Position numbers and translations under genes: made by a program
Shown: positions 27,570 through 36,331 of the stretch, piece by piece
How the letters are laid out: each line of letters opens with the position of its first letter
Position numbering within the stretch: the first letter of the stretch is position 1
The notes under the pieces: model-generated
What the model was told of the DNA's origin: nothing
Databases searched by the model: none
Seen by the model: only the letters and a program-made list of their open reading frames with translations
Assembly (NCBI RefSeq): GCF_001578185.1
Contig: NZ_CP011008.1
Coordinates: 2,074,001-2,138,000 of the forward strand
Length of the DNA: 64,000 nt
Source: Peribacillus simplex
GTDB taxonomy: Bacteria; Bacillota; Bacilli; Bacillales; DSM-1321
Reading direction: 5' to 3'

Positions 27570-27788
27570 GGCTCTTTTCGTAAAGATTGTTGTTTTTAAA
27601 ACGAAACTATTTAAGGTTGATTGGTGCGGAAGTGCGAGACTCCTGCGGGAGCAGCGGGACAGGTGAGACCCCACAGGCGTTTACGCCGAGGAGGCTCACC
27701 GCCCGCACCAAGGAAAGCGAGCATCTGGAGGGGAAATCAACCACAACTCACTACCTGGTAAATAGCAACAAAGTATGTGAAAACAGCC
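27570..27788. mobile_element. 219-bp MITE-like element, copy B
   Basis: Matches copy A (4548-4766) base for base except one position (GGAGCGG against GGTGCGG). It is flanked by a perfect 8-base direct repeat, AAATAAAA at 27562-27569 and 27789-27796, so it inserted right at the stop codon of the sarcosine oxidase gene without changing the protein. Ends GGCTCTTTTC and GAAAACAGCC are inverted. The frame across it is not a gene. Confidence 0.85.
27615..27742. repeat. Structured GC-rich repeat core (family copy 2)
   Basis: The internal core of copy B, bounded by GGTTGATT and AATCAACC and nearly identical to 4593-4720. Its stems (GGCG-TTTA-CGCC; GGTGAG with CTCACC; TGCGGG with CCCGCA) are kept. 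Confidence 0.75.
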
Positions 27789-27859
27789 AAATAAAATAAG
27801 TCCTTTCCGTTTCGCATCGAATGTAATTATATACATTTCCCTTTAAACTTGTAATCAAG

Positions 27860-27899
27860 ACCGTTGCTTCCTTATTATAGGAAACAATGGTTTTTTTAT
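27860..27899 (+). terminator. Terminator downstream of sarcosine oxidase
   Basis: ACCGTTGCTTCC pairs with GGAAACAATGGT across TTATTATA, followed by seven T residues. Confidence 0.85.
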
Positions 27900-27964
27900 T
27901 ATTTCTTAATATTCTACCATTCAGATTTTGAATCTAACTATATGTTAGGTTATCTAACAAAGTA

Positions 27965-27993
27965 TTGTCGAAATAAAAAAAAAATGATAGAAT
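27965..27993 (+). promoter_or_regulatory. Candidate promoter of the pxp operon
   Basis: TTGTCG (27965-27970), 17 bases, TAGAAT (27988-27993). It lies just ahead of the palindrome at 28021 and 130 bases upstream of pxpA. Confidence 0.5.
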
Positions 27994-28002
27994 AAGAATA
28001 TT

Positions 28003-28037
28003 CCGAAATATGAAACGGTAATTCCGAATTTCGGAAT
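28003..28037. promoter_or_regulatory. Candidate KipR (IclR family) operator
   Basis: ATTCCGAATTTCGGAAT at 28021-28037 is a perfect 17-base palindrome. A half copy, TTCCGAAATA, precedes it at 28003. Both lie just downstream of the candidate promoter, suitable for repression. KipR represses the kip operon in B. subtilis; assigning this site to the KipR-like protein at 43700 is inference. Confidence 0.5.
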
Positions 28038-28120
28038 TTGTTGAAAGTGAAATACTTATTTTTTTCTACATATTTATAAGTTTTATTGTTCGAAATTTCT
28101 GTAAATAGGAGGAGTGTACA

Positions 28121-28882
28121 ATGAATACAGTTGATTTGAATTCTGATTTAGGTGAGAGCTTTGGCACATATCGAATTGGAAATGATGCAGAGATTTTGGA
28201 TTTTGTAACATCTGTCAATGTAGCGTGTGGATTTCATGCTGGCGATCCTACCGTTATGAGAAAAACGGTTCAACTTGCATTAGAGAAAGATGTAAAAATT
28301 GGTGCCCACCCAGGATTACAAGATTTAATTGGTTTTGGCCGACGCAATATTAATATTTCTCCACAGGAAGCTTATGATATTGTTGTCTATCAAATAGGTG
28401 CATTAAATGGCTTCTTGCAATCTGAAGGCGGGAATATGCAACATGTTAAACCACATGGTGCTTTGTACAATATGGCGGCAAAGAGTAAAGGGTTGTCCCT
28501 TGCCATTGCAGAGGCTGTATACAAGATTAATCCTGAGCTCATTTTATTTGGCCTGTCTGGAAGTGAATTAATACGTGCTGGACAGACGATTGGTTTACAA
28601 ACGGCTAGTGAAGTGTTTGCGGATCGGACATATCAACAAGATGGTTCATTGACTTCTCGAATGGAAGCGCATGCAATGATAGAAAATGATGATGATGCTG
28701 TTGTACAGGTAGTTCGAATGGTTAAAGAAGGAAAGGTTTTGTCACAGCAAGGGACTGATGTGACTTTAAAGGCAGATACCATTTGTATTCATGGGGATGG
28801 AACACATGCTTTAACCTTTGCTCGTCATGTAAAAAAATCCTTAGAAATATCTGAAATTACAGTTAAGTCTATTTCTAAATAA
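28121..28882 (+). CDS. pxpA: 5-oxoprolinase subunit A (LamB/YcsF family)
   Basis: A 253-residue LamB/YcsF protein. Family marks are [19 protein letters not shown] at the N-terminus, [15 protein letters not shown] near residue 35, [17 protein letters not shown] near residue 58 and [13 protein letters not shown] near residue 105. With PxpB and PxpC it forms the ATP-dependent bacterial 5-oxoprolinase that opens 5-oxoproline (pyroglutamate) to glutamate. It is the first gene of the operon pxpA-ycsG-ycsI-kipI-kipA, the same order as in B. subtilis. The start follows AATAGGAGGAGTGTACA. Confidence 0.93.
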   Translation: MNTVDLNSDLGESFGTYRIGNDAEILDFVTSVNVACGFHAGDPTVMRKTVQLALEKDVKIGAHPGLQDLIGFGRRNINISPQEAYDIVVYQIGALNGFLQSEGGNMQHVKPHGALYNMAAKSKGLSLAIAEAVYKINPELILFGLSGSELIRAGQTIGLQTASEVFADRTYQQDGSLTSRMEAHAMIENDDDAVVQVVRMVKEGKVLSQQGTDVTLKADTICIHGDGTHALTFARHVKKSLEISEITVKSISK

Positions 28883-28912
28883 AAATTACAAACACCTAGG
28901 AGGCAGATTCCA

Positions 28913-30142
28913 TTGGAGCCAATTAAAAATATACCTGACGAGAAAAAAGATCATTCTAAGCCAAAAACTAACCGGACATTATTACTAGGTGCAGCATTTC
29001 TTATGGCAACATCAGCCATAGGACCGGGTTTTTTAATGCAGACAACTGTTTATACCCAAAGTCTTGCAGCGAGTTTTGGGTTTGTAATTCTAATTTCAGT
29101 AATTCTTGATATTTTTGCACAAACAAATGTATGGCGCATTATTGCTGTATCTGAAAAACGGGGACAAGAGATTGCAAACATGGTTCTTCCAGGCCTGGGT
29201 TATGTTCTAGCGGCACTCATTGTTATGGGAGGGCTCGCATTTAATATAGGGAACATCGCAGGTGCTGGACTTGGTCTGAATGCGATGACAGGAATATCCC
29301 CTACAACTGGAGCAGCAATTAGTGCAGTTATTGCAATATTAATTTTTGTTGTAAAAGAAGCGGGTAAAGCGATGGACCGCTTTACACAAATTGCCGGCTT
29401 TTTTATGATCTGTTTGATGATATATGTTGCATGGACAACTGCTCCTCCAATTGGAGAAGCAGTAGTGAAGACATTCGCCCCTGATAAGATTGACATTATC
29501 GCAATTGTTACTTTGGTTGGGGGGTCTGTAGGTGGCTATATTACATTTGCTGGTGGACATCGTCTATTGGATGCAGGCGTAAAAGGTGTAGGAGCACTGC
29601 CAGAAGTCACAAAGAGTTCAGTAATGGGGATTTTAATAACCACAGTTATGCGGATTGCTTTATTTTTAGCAGTTCTAGGCGTTGTATCTAAAGGCTTGCA
29701 AATTGATTCAGGAAACCCTGCGGCATCCGTTTTTCAACTTGCTGCTGGAAATGTTGGTTATAAAATCTTTGGTATTGTTATGTGGGCTGCAGCAATCACA
29801 TCAGTAGTTGGCGCTGCATATACTTCTGTGTCGTTTATCAGAACATTCAGTGAAAAAATAAATAAAAGGGCTAATTGGATTATAATTGGCTTTATAGTCG
29901 TCTCAACACTTTGCTTTATGTTAATTGGCAAACCGGTTAAAGTGCTGCTTGTAGTAGGGGCAATCAATGGTCTGATTTTACCAATTGCACTTGGTACACT
30001 TTTAATTGCGGCATATAAGAAGAATATTGTGGGTGATTATAAACATCCTTTATGGTTAACGATTTCTGGTGTGTTCGTGGTAATTGTTATGGCGTTAATG
30101 GGCGGATATACTTTGATTAATCAACTGCCATCACTATTTTAA
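28913..30142 (+). CDS. ycsG: NRAMP-type transporter, YcsG-like
   Basis: A 409-residue membrane protein with about 11 helices of the NRAMP/divalent metal family. The start is TTG, well placed after TAGGAGGCAGATTCCA. LLGAAFLMATSAIGPGFLMQTT corresponds to the first metal-binding helix of NRAMP proteins, but the DPGN motif of true Mn/Fe transporters reads SAIGPGFLM, so the metal site is altered. In bacterial 5-oxoprolinase operons such proteins may carry an organic substrate instead of metal. Position between pxpA and ycsI supports a role in 5-oxoproline uptake, which remains an inference. Confidence 0.82.
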   Translation: MEPIKNIPDEKKDHSKPKTNRTLLLGAAFLMATSAIGPGFLMQTTVYTQSLAASFGFVILISVILDIFAQTNVWRIIAVSEKRGQEIANMVLPGLGYVLAALIVMGGLAFNIGNIAGAGLGLNAMTGISPTTGAAISAVIAILIFVVKEAGKAMDRFTQIAGFFMICLMIYVAWTTAPPIGEAVVKTFAPDKIDIIAIVTLVGGSVGGYITFAGGHRLLDAGVKGVGALPEVTKSSVMGILITTVMRIALFLAVLGVVSKGLQIDSGNPAASVFQLAAGNVGYKIFGIVMWAAAITSVVGAAYTSVSFIRTFSEKINKRANWIIIGFIVVSTLCFMLIGKPVKVLLVVGAINGLILPIALGTLLIAAYKKNIVGDYKHPLWLTISGVFVVIVMALMGGYTLINQLPSLF

Positions 30143-30171
30143 TAACTAAAAGATTCAATCTAATTCATACG

Positions 30172-30198
30172 ACTAGCAGTTTGTGAAAAACTGCTAGT
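30172..30198 (+). other. Intra-operon hairpin between ycsG and ycsI
   Basis: ACTAGCAGTTT and AAACTGCTAGT form a perfect 11-bp stem around GTGAA, with no U-run after it. It is followed by TATAGGAGATG, the ribosome binding site of ycsI. It may protect or process mRNA or partly reduce read-through. Confidence 0.6.
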
Positions 30199-30218
30199 TA
30201 CTTATAGGAGATGTTAAT

Positions 30219-31010
30219 ATGATTAATCTTTCGCAAGCAACTCCGGCTGAATGGCGCGCAATGATCCGCAACAATGAATGGATTAAACCAACTGCTGGAA
30301 TCGCAAACGGTTATGCACAAGCAAACCTTGCAATTTTAAAAAAAGAACATGCTTTTGATTTTTTATTATTTTGTCAGCGTAATCCTAAATCTTGTCCACT
30401 TCTAGACGTAACGGAGATTGGTTCTCCTATTCCTAAATTTGCTGCCCAGTCTGCTGATATACGTACAGATATTCCAAAATATCGGGTATATAAAGATGGT
30501 GAATTAGCGGAAGAAGTAACGGATATTTCAGACTATTGGGAAGATGATATGGTTGGATTTTTAATTGGGTGCAGCTTTACATTCGAACACGCCCTTTTGA
30601 ATAATGATATATCGATTCGTCACATTGAAGAGGAATGTAACGTACCAATGTATAAAACGAATATTTCATGTATTGAAGCAGGGATATTTCACGGGAAAAT
30701 GGTAGCGAGCATGCGTCCGATTCCTCAAAAAGATGTCGTGCGAGCGGCTCAAGTTACATCGCGTTTTCCTGCTGTTCATGGTGGTCCAATCCACATTGGA
30801 GATCCGGAGGCGATTGGCGTTTCTAACATACAGCAACCTGATTTTGGTGATGCAGTAACGATTCGTGAAGGAGAAGTGCCAGTCTTCTGGGCTTGTGGTG
30901 TAACGCCTCAATCTATCGCAATGGAAACCAAACCGTCGATTATGATTACGCATGCACCAGGATATATGTTTATAACGGATATTCGTGATGAAAAATTAGG
31001 CGTTTTATAA
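30219..31010 (+). CDS. ycsI: Putative hydro-lyase YcsI (DUF1445 family)
   Basis: A 263-residue DUF1445 protein. The N-terminus reads ATPAEWRAMIRNNEWIKPTAGIANGYAQANL and the middle FLIGCSFTFEHALLNNDISIRHIEE, with VTSRFPAVHGGPIHIGDPEAIGV toward the C-terminus, all standard for the family. It is annotated in other genomes as a putative hydro-lyase, related to D-glutamate cyclase, which converts D-glutamate to 5-oxo-D-proline. That would fit an operon opening 5-oxoproline. I infer but cannot prove that activity here. Confidence 0.85.
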   Translation: MINLSQATPAEWRAMIRNNEWIKPTAGIANGYAQANLAILKKEHAFDFLLFCQRNPKSCPLLDVTEIGSPIPKFAAQSADIRTDIPKYRVYKDGELAEEVTDISDYWEDDMVGFLIGCSFTFEHALLNNDISIRHIEEECNVPMYKTNISCIEAGIFHGKMVASMRPIPQKDVVRAAQVTSRFPAVHGGPIHIGDPEAIGVSNIQQPDFGDAVTIREGEVPVFWACGVTPQSIAMETKPSIMITHAPGYMFITDIRDEKLGVL

Positions 31011-31023
31011 TAGACAGAAAGAG

Positions 31024-31788
31024 ATGAGTTCTATGCCGGAAAAGCTTTTGAATAAAACTACATGCGTACTGTCTCCCTTAGGCGATTCCGCAATCGTGAT
31101 TACATTTGGGAATGAAATGAAATACGGCATCCACAAAAAAATTAAAATGTTTATGGATTTGCTTGAAGATGAACCTTTTGCTGGATTTATAGAATGTGTG
31201 CCGGCTTTTACTAATTTGACGGTTTTTTACGACCCTCTAGTTATCTATAAGAATCAAAAACAAAGCAATGAAACTGAAACCATTTCTCCCTATGAAGTGG
31301 TACGTTCGATCTTGGAAACGAAATTAGAGGATTTAAAAGAAGATAAAAAGCTCACACATCGAACGGTGTCCATTCCCGTGTGTTATGGGAATGAATATGG
31401 CCCTGATTTGGAATATGTAGCCCGTTATAATAATTTAACTACTGATGAAGTCGTCCATATTCATTCAAACGGCGAGTATTTGGCCTATATGATTGGATTT
31501 GCACCAGGCTTTCCATTTCTCGGTGGACTATCAGAAAAAATTTCAGCGCCTAGGCGTTCCTCTCCCCGAATGACCATTCCTGCAGGGGCAGTAGGAATTG
31601 CTGGTATGCAAACGGGAGTATATCCTATATCAACACCTGGTGGATGGCAATTAATCGGACAAACGCCAACCAAACTATTCTTGCCAAATGTAGATCCCCC
31701 AAGTTTATTACAAGCAGGAGACATTGTGAAATTCCATCCAATTTCTACTCAAGAGTATAAAGAAATGATTCTAAAGGAGGGGGTATAG
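31024..31788 (+). CDS. pxpB: 5-oxoprolinase subunit B (KipI family)
   Basis: A 254-residue KipI/AHS1 protein. Its C-terminal cyclophilin-like part carries the family stretch YMIGFAPGFPFLGGLSEKISAPRRSSPR and IPAGAVGIAGMQTGVYPISTPGGWQLIGQTP. In B. subtilis KipI inhibits the sporulation kinase KinA, and the same protein is a subunit of 5-oxoprolinase with KipA and YcsF. The charged linker around residues 80-115 (NQKQSNETETISPY) joins the two lobes. Its stop shares one base with the GTG of the next gene, so the two are coupled. Confidence 0.92.
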   Translation: MSSMPEKLLNKTTCVLSPLGDSAIVITFGNEMKYGIHKKIKMFMDLLEDEPFAGFIECVPAFTNLTVFYDPLVIYKNQKQSNETETISPYEVVRSILETKLEDLKEDKKLTHRTVSIPVCYGNEYGPDLEYVARYNNLTTDEVVHIHSNGEYLAYMIGFAPGFPFLGGLSEKISAPRRSSPRMTIPAGAVGIAGMQTGVYPISTPGGWQLIGQTPTKLFLPNVDPPSLLQAGDIVKFHPISTQEYKEMILKEGV

Positions 31789-32783
31789 TGAGCCTGCGTG
31801 TAATCAAGCCGGGATTATTAACTAGTATTCAGGATCTTGGAAGAAAAGGATTTCAGCAACATGGGGTGATTATAAGCGGGGCAATGGATCCATATTCCCT
31901 TCGAATTGCCAATATGTTAGTTGGTAACAAAGAAGGTGAAGCGGCCCTGGAAATTACGTTAATGGGTCCGACACTTAAAATAGAAAAAAATTGCTTGATC
32001 GCGATAACAGGTGGAAATTTATCACCTACTATTGACAGTCAGACTGTACCAATGTGGAAGCCTGTTTATGTGAAAAAAGGCACCATTCTTCGATTTGAAG
32101 GGTGTAAATCAGGTTGTAGGTCTTATTTGTCTGTTGCGGGAGGATACGCTATTTCTACAGTTATGAATAGTAAAAGCACATATTTAAGAGGGGAAATCGG
32201 CGGCTTTAAAGGAAGAGCGTTAAAAGTGGATGATGTTGTGGATTTTAATGTAACTTCTACTATTCTAATTAACCGGGAATTTAAGGAATCGTTCACCGCT
32301 CCAAAGTGGTTTGTCAATGATAAGGAGTTTATGCCAAGTCGCATGCCAGCTATTCGTTTCATAGATGGAAGCCAATCCGATTATTTTACGGACTCCAGTA
32401 AAGTCAGTTTTACAGAGAATTTGTTTAAAGTTTCAAACCAATCTGATCGTATGGGCTATAGGATATCTGGCCCTTTGCTTGAGTTAAACGAGAAACGTGA
32501 GCTATTGTCTGAAGCAGTAACTAACGGCTCTGTTCAGGTTCCTCCTGATGGAAACCCGATCATTCTCCTTGCGGATAGCCAAACAACGGGAGGATACCCT
32601 AAGATAGCTCAGGTTATTACGGCAGATTTACCAATGATCGCCCAGATCAAACCAGGGGAATCCATTCAATTTTCACGAGTAACCTTAAAAGAAGCCGAGC
32701 AGCTTTTCCTTCAAAAAGAACAACAATTGAAAGAATTGAAGGTTTCGATTTCATTAGCCCTAAAAAAACAGCAGGTTATATAG
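31788..32783 (+). CDS. pxpC: 5-oxoprolinase subunit C (KipA family)
   Basis: A 331-residue KipA/AHS2 (biotin-dependent carboxyltransferase-like) protein. It begins LRVIKPGLLTSIQDLGRKGFQQHGVIISGAMDPYSLRIAN, the usual KipA opening, and later has NQSDRMGYRISGP, SEAVTNGSVQVPPDGNPIILLADSQTTGGYPKIA, which marks the urea amidolyase-related fold. It completes PxpABC; in B. subtilis it also counteracts KipI on KinA. The start is GTG after AAAGGAGGGGGTATA, overlapping pxpB by one base. kipR is not next to it as in B. subtilis but about 10.9 kb downstream, beyond the nitrate cluster. Confidence 0.92.
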   Translation: MSLRVIKPGLLTSIQDLGRKGFQQHGVIISGAMDPYSLRIANMLVGNKEGEAALEITLMGPTLKIEKNCLIAITGGNLSPTIDSQTVPMWKPVYVKKGTILRFEGCKSGCRSYLSVAGGYAISTVMNSKSTYLRGEIGGFKGRALKVDDVVDFNVTSTILINREFKESFTAPKWFVNDKEFMPSRMPAIRFIDGSQSDYFTDSSKVSFTENLFKVSNQSDRMGYRISGPLLELNEKRELLSEAVTNGSVQVPPDGNPIILLADSQTTGGYPKIAQVITADLPMIAQIKPGESIQFSRVTLKEAEQLFLQKEQQLKELKVSISLALKKQQVI

Positions 32784-32810
32784 TTACTTCATCAAGAAGT
32801 AACAAAAAGG

Positions 32811-32852
32811 AAGAAAGTACTCTTAATATTAGGGTTCTTTCTTTTTTGGTTC
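32811..32852 (+). terminator. Terminator of the pxp operon
   Basis: AAGAAAG...CTC pairs with GGG...CTTTCTT across TTAATATTA, ending in TTTTTT. A smaller stem (GTTACTTC/GAAGTAAC) at 32783-32803 precedes it. Confidence 0.75.
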
Positions 32853-32948
32853 ATTCTCCTAAAAAGCTAATATTAAGAGAAACTTCCAACGGTTCTCCTC
32901 CATTACAAGATAAAAATTTGAAAAGAGAAAATTTAATTGAAATATAGT

Positions 32949-32982
32949 ACAACAGTTCTGCACATTAGAACTGTTTTTTTTA
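32949..32982. terminator. Second terminator ahead of the nitrate cluster
   Basis: AACAGTTCT and AGAACTGTT form a 9-bp stem around GCACATT, followed by TTTTTTT. It insulates the nitrate cluster from the pxp operon. Confidence 0.75.
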
Positions 32983-32992
32983 TTTTCAAAGA

Positions 32993-33030
32993 TAGGGGAA
33001 TTTTCCCCTTAGGATGGGGAAGTTCCCCGA
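32993..33030. promoter_or_regulatory. Tandem GGGGAA/TTCCCC palindromes, candidate NreC-type operator
   Basis: GGGGAATTTTCCCC at 32995-33008 (inside TAGGGG...CCCCTTA) and GGGGAAGTTCCCC at 33016-33028 sit 65-100 bases before the first gene of the nitrate cluster, which encodes its own NarL/NreC-type regulator. The TAGGG...CCCC shape recalls the reported NreC site of staphylococci, though spacing differs. Assignment is inference. Confidence 0.45.
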
Positions 33031-33093
33031 TATGGAAAAATCGGGGCACCTCTTACAATAAAGGTATGGTAATTGTAATGAGGAGGAATAGTA

Positions 33094-34176
33094 ATGCAGG
33101 CAAAAGTAGCAGCAAATCAAAAAACAGGAAAATCAATGGATAATGCTTTTGCATCACATTTTGCCAAGTCTATGTTTCTAGCAGTTTGCGGACTTGTAAC
33201 CTTATCGTTTTTTGGCACGAGAATGTTTACACACGTAGATTTAAACCTTTATGGCTATATGGTGGGGACGATTATTTTTATTGGGGGGTTCTTTTACAGG
33301 TTTATCGCATGGGGAGAAAGGCCGCCAACAAAGATTTTCATAAAAAAAGGCATCAAACTTCTATTTAAAAAATCAACGCCTAAAACATCGGTTGAACATT
33401 TAGCAACATACAATTTCATCTGGAATAGGGGAATTTACCGATGGACTCAGCACGTTCTAATCGGCTGGGGATGTATTCTTTCCTGTTTTGTGACATTCCC
33501 TCTAGTTTTTGGGTGGATGTACTTCACCATGGACGACAATGGCTACTACAACATCATCGCAATGGGGATCAAGGTAATAACAGTACCAGCTGATGGGATC
33601 ATTGCGGACTTATCATATAACGCTCTGAACATTACTGCTGTAATGGTTATCACGGGAGTATGCATGGCACTTTACCGCCGCTTGAAAAATATGCAGGCAA
33701 GAGCAGAACAAAAATTCATGTATGACTTTCTTCCATTATATATGCTGTTATTAGTCAGTGTTACAGGATTGGCATTAACGTTCATGAACATCTTTTTGCA
33801 TGGTACTGGACAGCCAGCTATGTCCCTGATTCATCAGTGGTCAGTCATTATTACATTGATTTATCTTCCGTTCGGAAAACTTGCTCACATACCTTTCCGC
33901 CCACTGAGTGTATTTGCAAGAAACTACAGAGAGCATTATGCGGAACAATCCATGAAAGGATGCAAAGTATGTGGTGATGAGTTTGTTTCATCAGAACAAT
34001 CAAAAGATGTCGTAGAGGTTCTCGGCGTGAATGATATCGAATTTCAAACGAAGGAAGGCCATCATCTCGCTGAAATGTGCCTACCTTGTCGAAGAAAATA
34101 CCGGATTGCTCAATTTTCCGGTTTCCCTATCCATGAGCTAAAAGTTAAGGAGGCAAACCAGAATGCAAAGGGATAA
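33094..34176 (+). CDS. NarI/DsrM-like membrane protein of the nitrate cluster
   Basis: A 360-residue protein with about six hydrophobic helices between residues 25 and 275. The last helix carries SLIHQWSVIITLIYLPFGKLAHIPFRPL, close to the closing helix of NarI/DsrM-type haem b quinol-oxidising subunits, with paired His residues that could bind haem. The cytoplasmic tail adds two Cys pairs, CKVC at 290-293 and CLPC at 329-332, resembling a zinc-ribbon or metal site and not part of NarI. It is first in a run of genes with overlapping or near-touching ends: it overlaps the molybdenum subunit by 14 bases. It likely carries electrons from the quinone pool. Exact family name uncertain. Confidence 0.7.
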   Translation: MQAKVAANQKTGKSMDNAFASHFAKSMFLAVCGLVTLSFFGTRMFTHVDLNLYGYMVGTIIFIGGFFYRFIAWGERPPTKIFIKKGIKLLFKKSTPKTSVEHLATYNFIWNRGIYRWTQHVLIGWGCILSCFVTFPLVFGWMYFTMDDNGYYNIIAMGIKVITVPADGIIADLSYNALNITAVMVITGVCMALYRRLKNMQARAEQKFMYDFLPLYMLLLVSVTGLALTFMNIFLHGTGQPAMSLIHQWSVIITLIYLPFGKLAHIPFRPLSVFARNYREHYAEQSMKGCKVCGDEFVSSEQSKDVVEVLGVNDIEFQTKEGHHLAEMCLPCRRKYRIAQFSGFPIHELKVKEANQNAKG

Positions 34177-36331
34177 GTTTTTTAAAGAAGTGGAGAATGT
34201 GATACACCCGAATGAAACATTGGTCAAAACGCATTGTGCGTATTGTGGAATGCAGTGCGGAATGAATTTAAGGGTAAATAGAGCGACAAATAAAATCATT
34301 GGGGTTGAACCACGTTATGACTGGCCTGTAACGGTTGGAAAAATGTGTCCAAAAGGGGTCACAGCTTACCAGCAGACGAACCATGATGATCGTATTTTAA
34401 AACCGCTTATTCGTGATGATGCATCATTAAAGGGAACAAAGGAAGGCTTTCGTGAAGCAAGCTGGAATGAAGCATATGATTTAATCGCGAAAAAATTCAG
34501 TGAGCTTCAAAAAAAATATGGAAAAGATTCATTATCCGTTTTCAGTGGCGTATCAATGACAAATGAAAAATGCTATTTAACAGGAAAATTTGCACGTGTG
34601 GCTCTTGGAACACGCTACATCGACTATAATGGCCGTTTCTGTATGTCAAGTGCGGCCGGGGGATTCCTTCGTTCTTTCGGCGTAGATAGAGGTTCAACAT
34701 TACCCTGGACAGATATTCATGAAACAGATTGCTTATTTATTGCAGGAAGCAACACAGCAGAATGCCATCCAACTTCTATGTTTCGTGTCTGGAACGTACA
34801 AGAAAGAGGCGGTTACATTATCGTGGTGGATCCCCGCGAAACGCCTATTGCGAGAAGAGCAGATCTGCACCTTGACCTGAAACCGGGAACGGATCTTGCC
34901 CTTGCTAATGGAATCTTAAATTTATTAATTCAAAATGGTTATGCTGACGAAGAGTTTATTAATAATCATACAAACGGATTTGAAGAAACAAAAGAGCTAG
35001 TAAAAGAATTTACGCCGGAATATACGAGTGAGCTTACAGGTGTTGCACCGGAAAAGATCATTCGCGCAGCAGAGATTTATGGAAAAGCACCGAATGCAGT
35101 TGTCATGTTTGCCCGTGGAATTGAACAACAGCATAAGGGTGTTGACAATGTATCTGGATATACAAACATGGCGCTTGTAACAGGTAAGATTGGCCGTCCG
35201 AAGTCTGGTGTAGCAACATTCACTGGTCAAGGAAACGGACAGGGTGGTCGGGAGCATGGTCAGAAAGCGGATTTATTGCCAGGATACAGGAAAATTACAA
35301 ATCCTAAACATGTAGAGGAAGTTTGTAAAGTATGGAAAATCACTCCGGAAGAAATGCCTCAGCCGGGTGTTTCTGCTTATGAAATGTTTGAACTGATGGA
35401 ACAAAAAACGATCCGCGGATTGTATCTGCTATGTTCTAATCCAGCAGTATCTGCGCCGAATTTAAATTTCGTCAGAAGTACGATGAAAAACCTGGATTTT
35501 ATGTTGTGTTCGGATTTCTACCTTTCTGAATCAGCAGAGTTTGCGGATGTTATCCTGCCTTCTGTAACGTGGTCAGAAGATGAAGGAACAGTTACAAACC
35601 TTGAAGGACGAATTATTAAGATAAATAAGGCACAAGAACCTATCGGAGATTCTAAGCCCGATTGGAAAATACAAGTAGAGCTTGCAGAACGTCTTGGGAG
35701 AGGAAGATATTTTTCCCATTTGAAAACTGCAAAAGATGTGGCAGATGAATTCAGACTGGCTAGTAAAGGCGGAAATGCCGATTATTACGGCGCTACTTGG
35801 GATAAGATTGACAAACAGGACGGAGTATTTTGGCCTTGTAAGGATGACAATGACAAGGGAACGCCGCATATGTTCCTGGATAAAAAATTCTATCACGCAG
35901 ACAGTAAAGCGAAAATTTGTGCGCTTCCTTATCGGCCCCCTGCTGAGGAGCCAGATGAAAAATATCCGCTTCGTTTAACAACTGGACGTGTCGTTTACCA
36001 TTATCTATCAGGGAACCAGACGAGAAGAATCCAGTTCCTGCGCGATATGTGTCCGGAACCGTATGTCGAAGCACATTCGGAATTAGCAAAAAAATACAAT
36101 TTGGAAAATGAAGATAAAGTCCGTCTATTTACCCGAAGAGGCGAGGCAATCTATAAAGTGAAAATTACAGAAGCCATTCGTGAAGACACTGTATTTGTTC
36201 CATACCACTTTGGCCACGAGCAATCTATCAATCTATTAACAATTGCAGCGCTTGATCCAATCTCCCGTATGCCGGAATTTAAAGTCTGTGCAGCTCAAAT
36301 GGAAAAAGTCGAAATAAAGAAGGTGCAATAA
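34163..36331 (+). CDS. Molybdopterin oxidoreductase, nitrate reductase NapA/NasC type
   Basis: A 722-residue catalytic subunit. A [4Fe-4S] site is formed by CAYCGMQCGM (about residues 25-31) and KMCPKG (about 62). The Mo-bis-MGD ligand is the Cys at 160 in GRFCMSSAAGGFLRSFG, the NapA/NasC/FdhF pattern that tells nitrate reductases of this class from Nar-type (Asp). AGSNTAECHP, GQGNGQGGREHGQKADLLPGYR and CPEPYVEAHSELAKKY in the C-terminal domain fit assimilatory/periplasmic-type enzymes. No Tat signal or Sec signal precedes the first Cys, so it should be cytoplasmic unless carried out by a partner. Neighbouring ferredoxin, Rieske, NarI-like and NarK genes point to nitrate as substrate and to a membrane electron supply instead of the NasB flavoprotein. 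Confidence 0.85.
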   Translation: MQRDKFFKEVENVIHPNETLVKTHCAYCGMQCGMNLRVNRATNKIIGVEPRYDWPVTVGKMCPKGVTAYQQTNHDDRILKPLIRDDASLKGTKEGFREASWNEAYDLIAKKFSELQKKYGKDSLSVFSGVSMTNEKCYLTGKFARVALGTRYIDYNGRFCMSSAAGGFLRSFGVDRGSTLPWTDIHETDCLFIAGSNTAECHPTSMFRVWNVQERGGYIIVVDPRETPIARRADLHLDLKPGTDLALANGILNLLIQNGYADEEFINNHTNGFEETKELVKEFTPEYTSELTGVAPEKIIRAAEIYGKAPNAVVMFARGIEQQHKGVDNVSGYTNMALVTGKIGRPKSGVATFTGQGNGQGGREHGQKADLLPGYRKITNPKHVEEVCKVWKITPEEMPQPGVSAYEMFELMEQKTIRGLYLLCSNPAVSAPNLNFVRSTMKNLDFMLCSDFYLSESAEFADVILPSVTWSEDEGTVTNLEGRIIKINKAQEPIGDSKPDWKIQVELAERLGRGRYFSHLKTAKDVADEFRLASKGGNADYYGATWDKIDKQDGVFWPCKDDNDKGTPHMFLDKKFYHADSKAKICALPYRPPAEEPDEKYPLRLTTGRVVYHYLSGNQTRRIQFLRDMCPEPYVEAHSELAKKYNLENEDKVRLFTRRGEAIYKVKITEAIREDTVFVPYHFGHEQSINLLTIAALDPISRMPEFKVCAAQMEKVEIKKVQ

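Noticed and set aside
32937-33143. Open frame of 68 codons before the nitrate cluster
   Set aside because: It overlaps a terminator and the tandem palindromes and the true gene start at 33094; no protein-like features.
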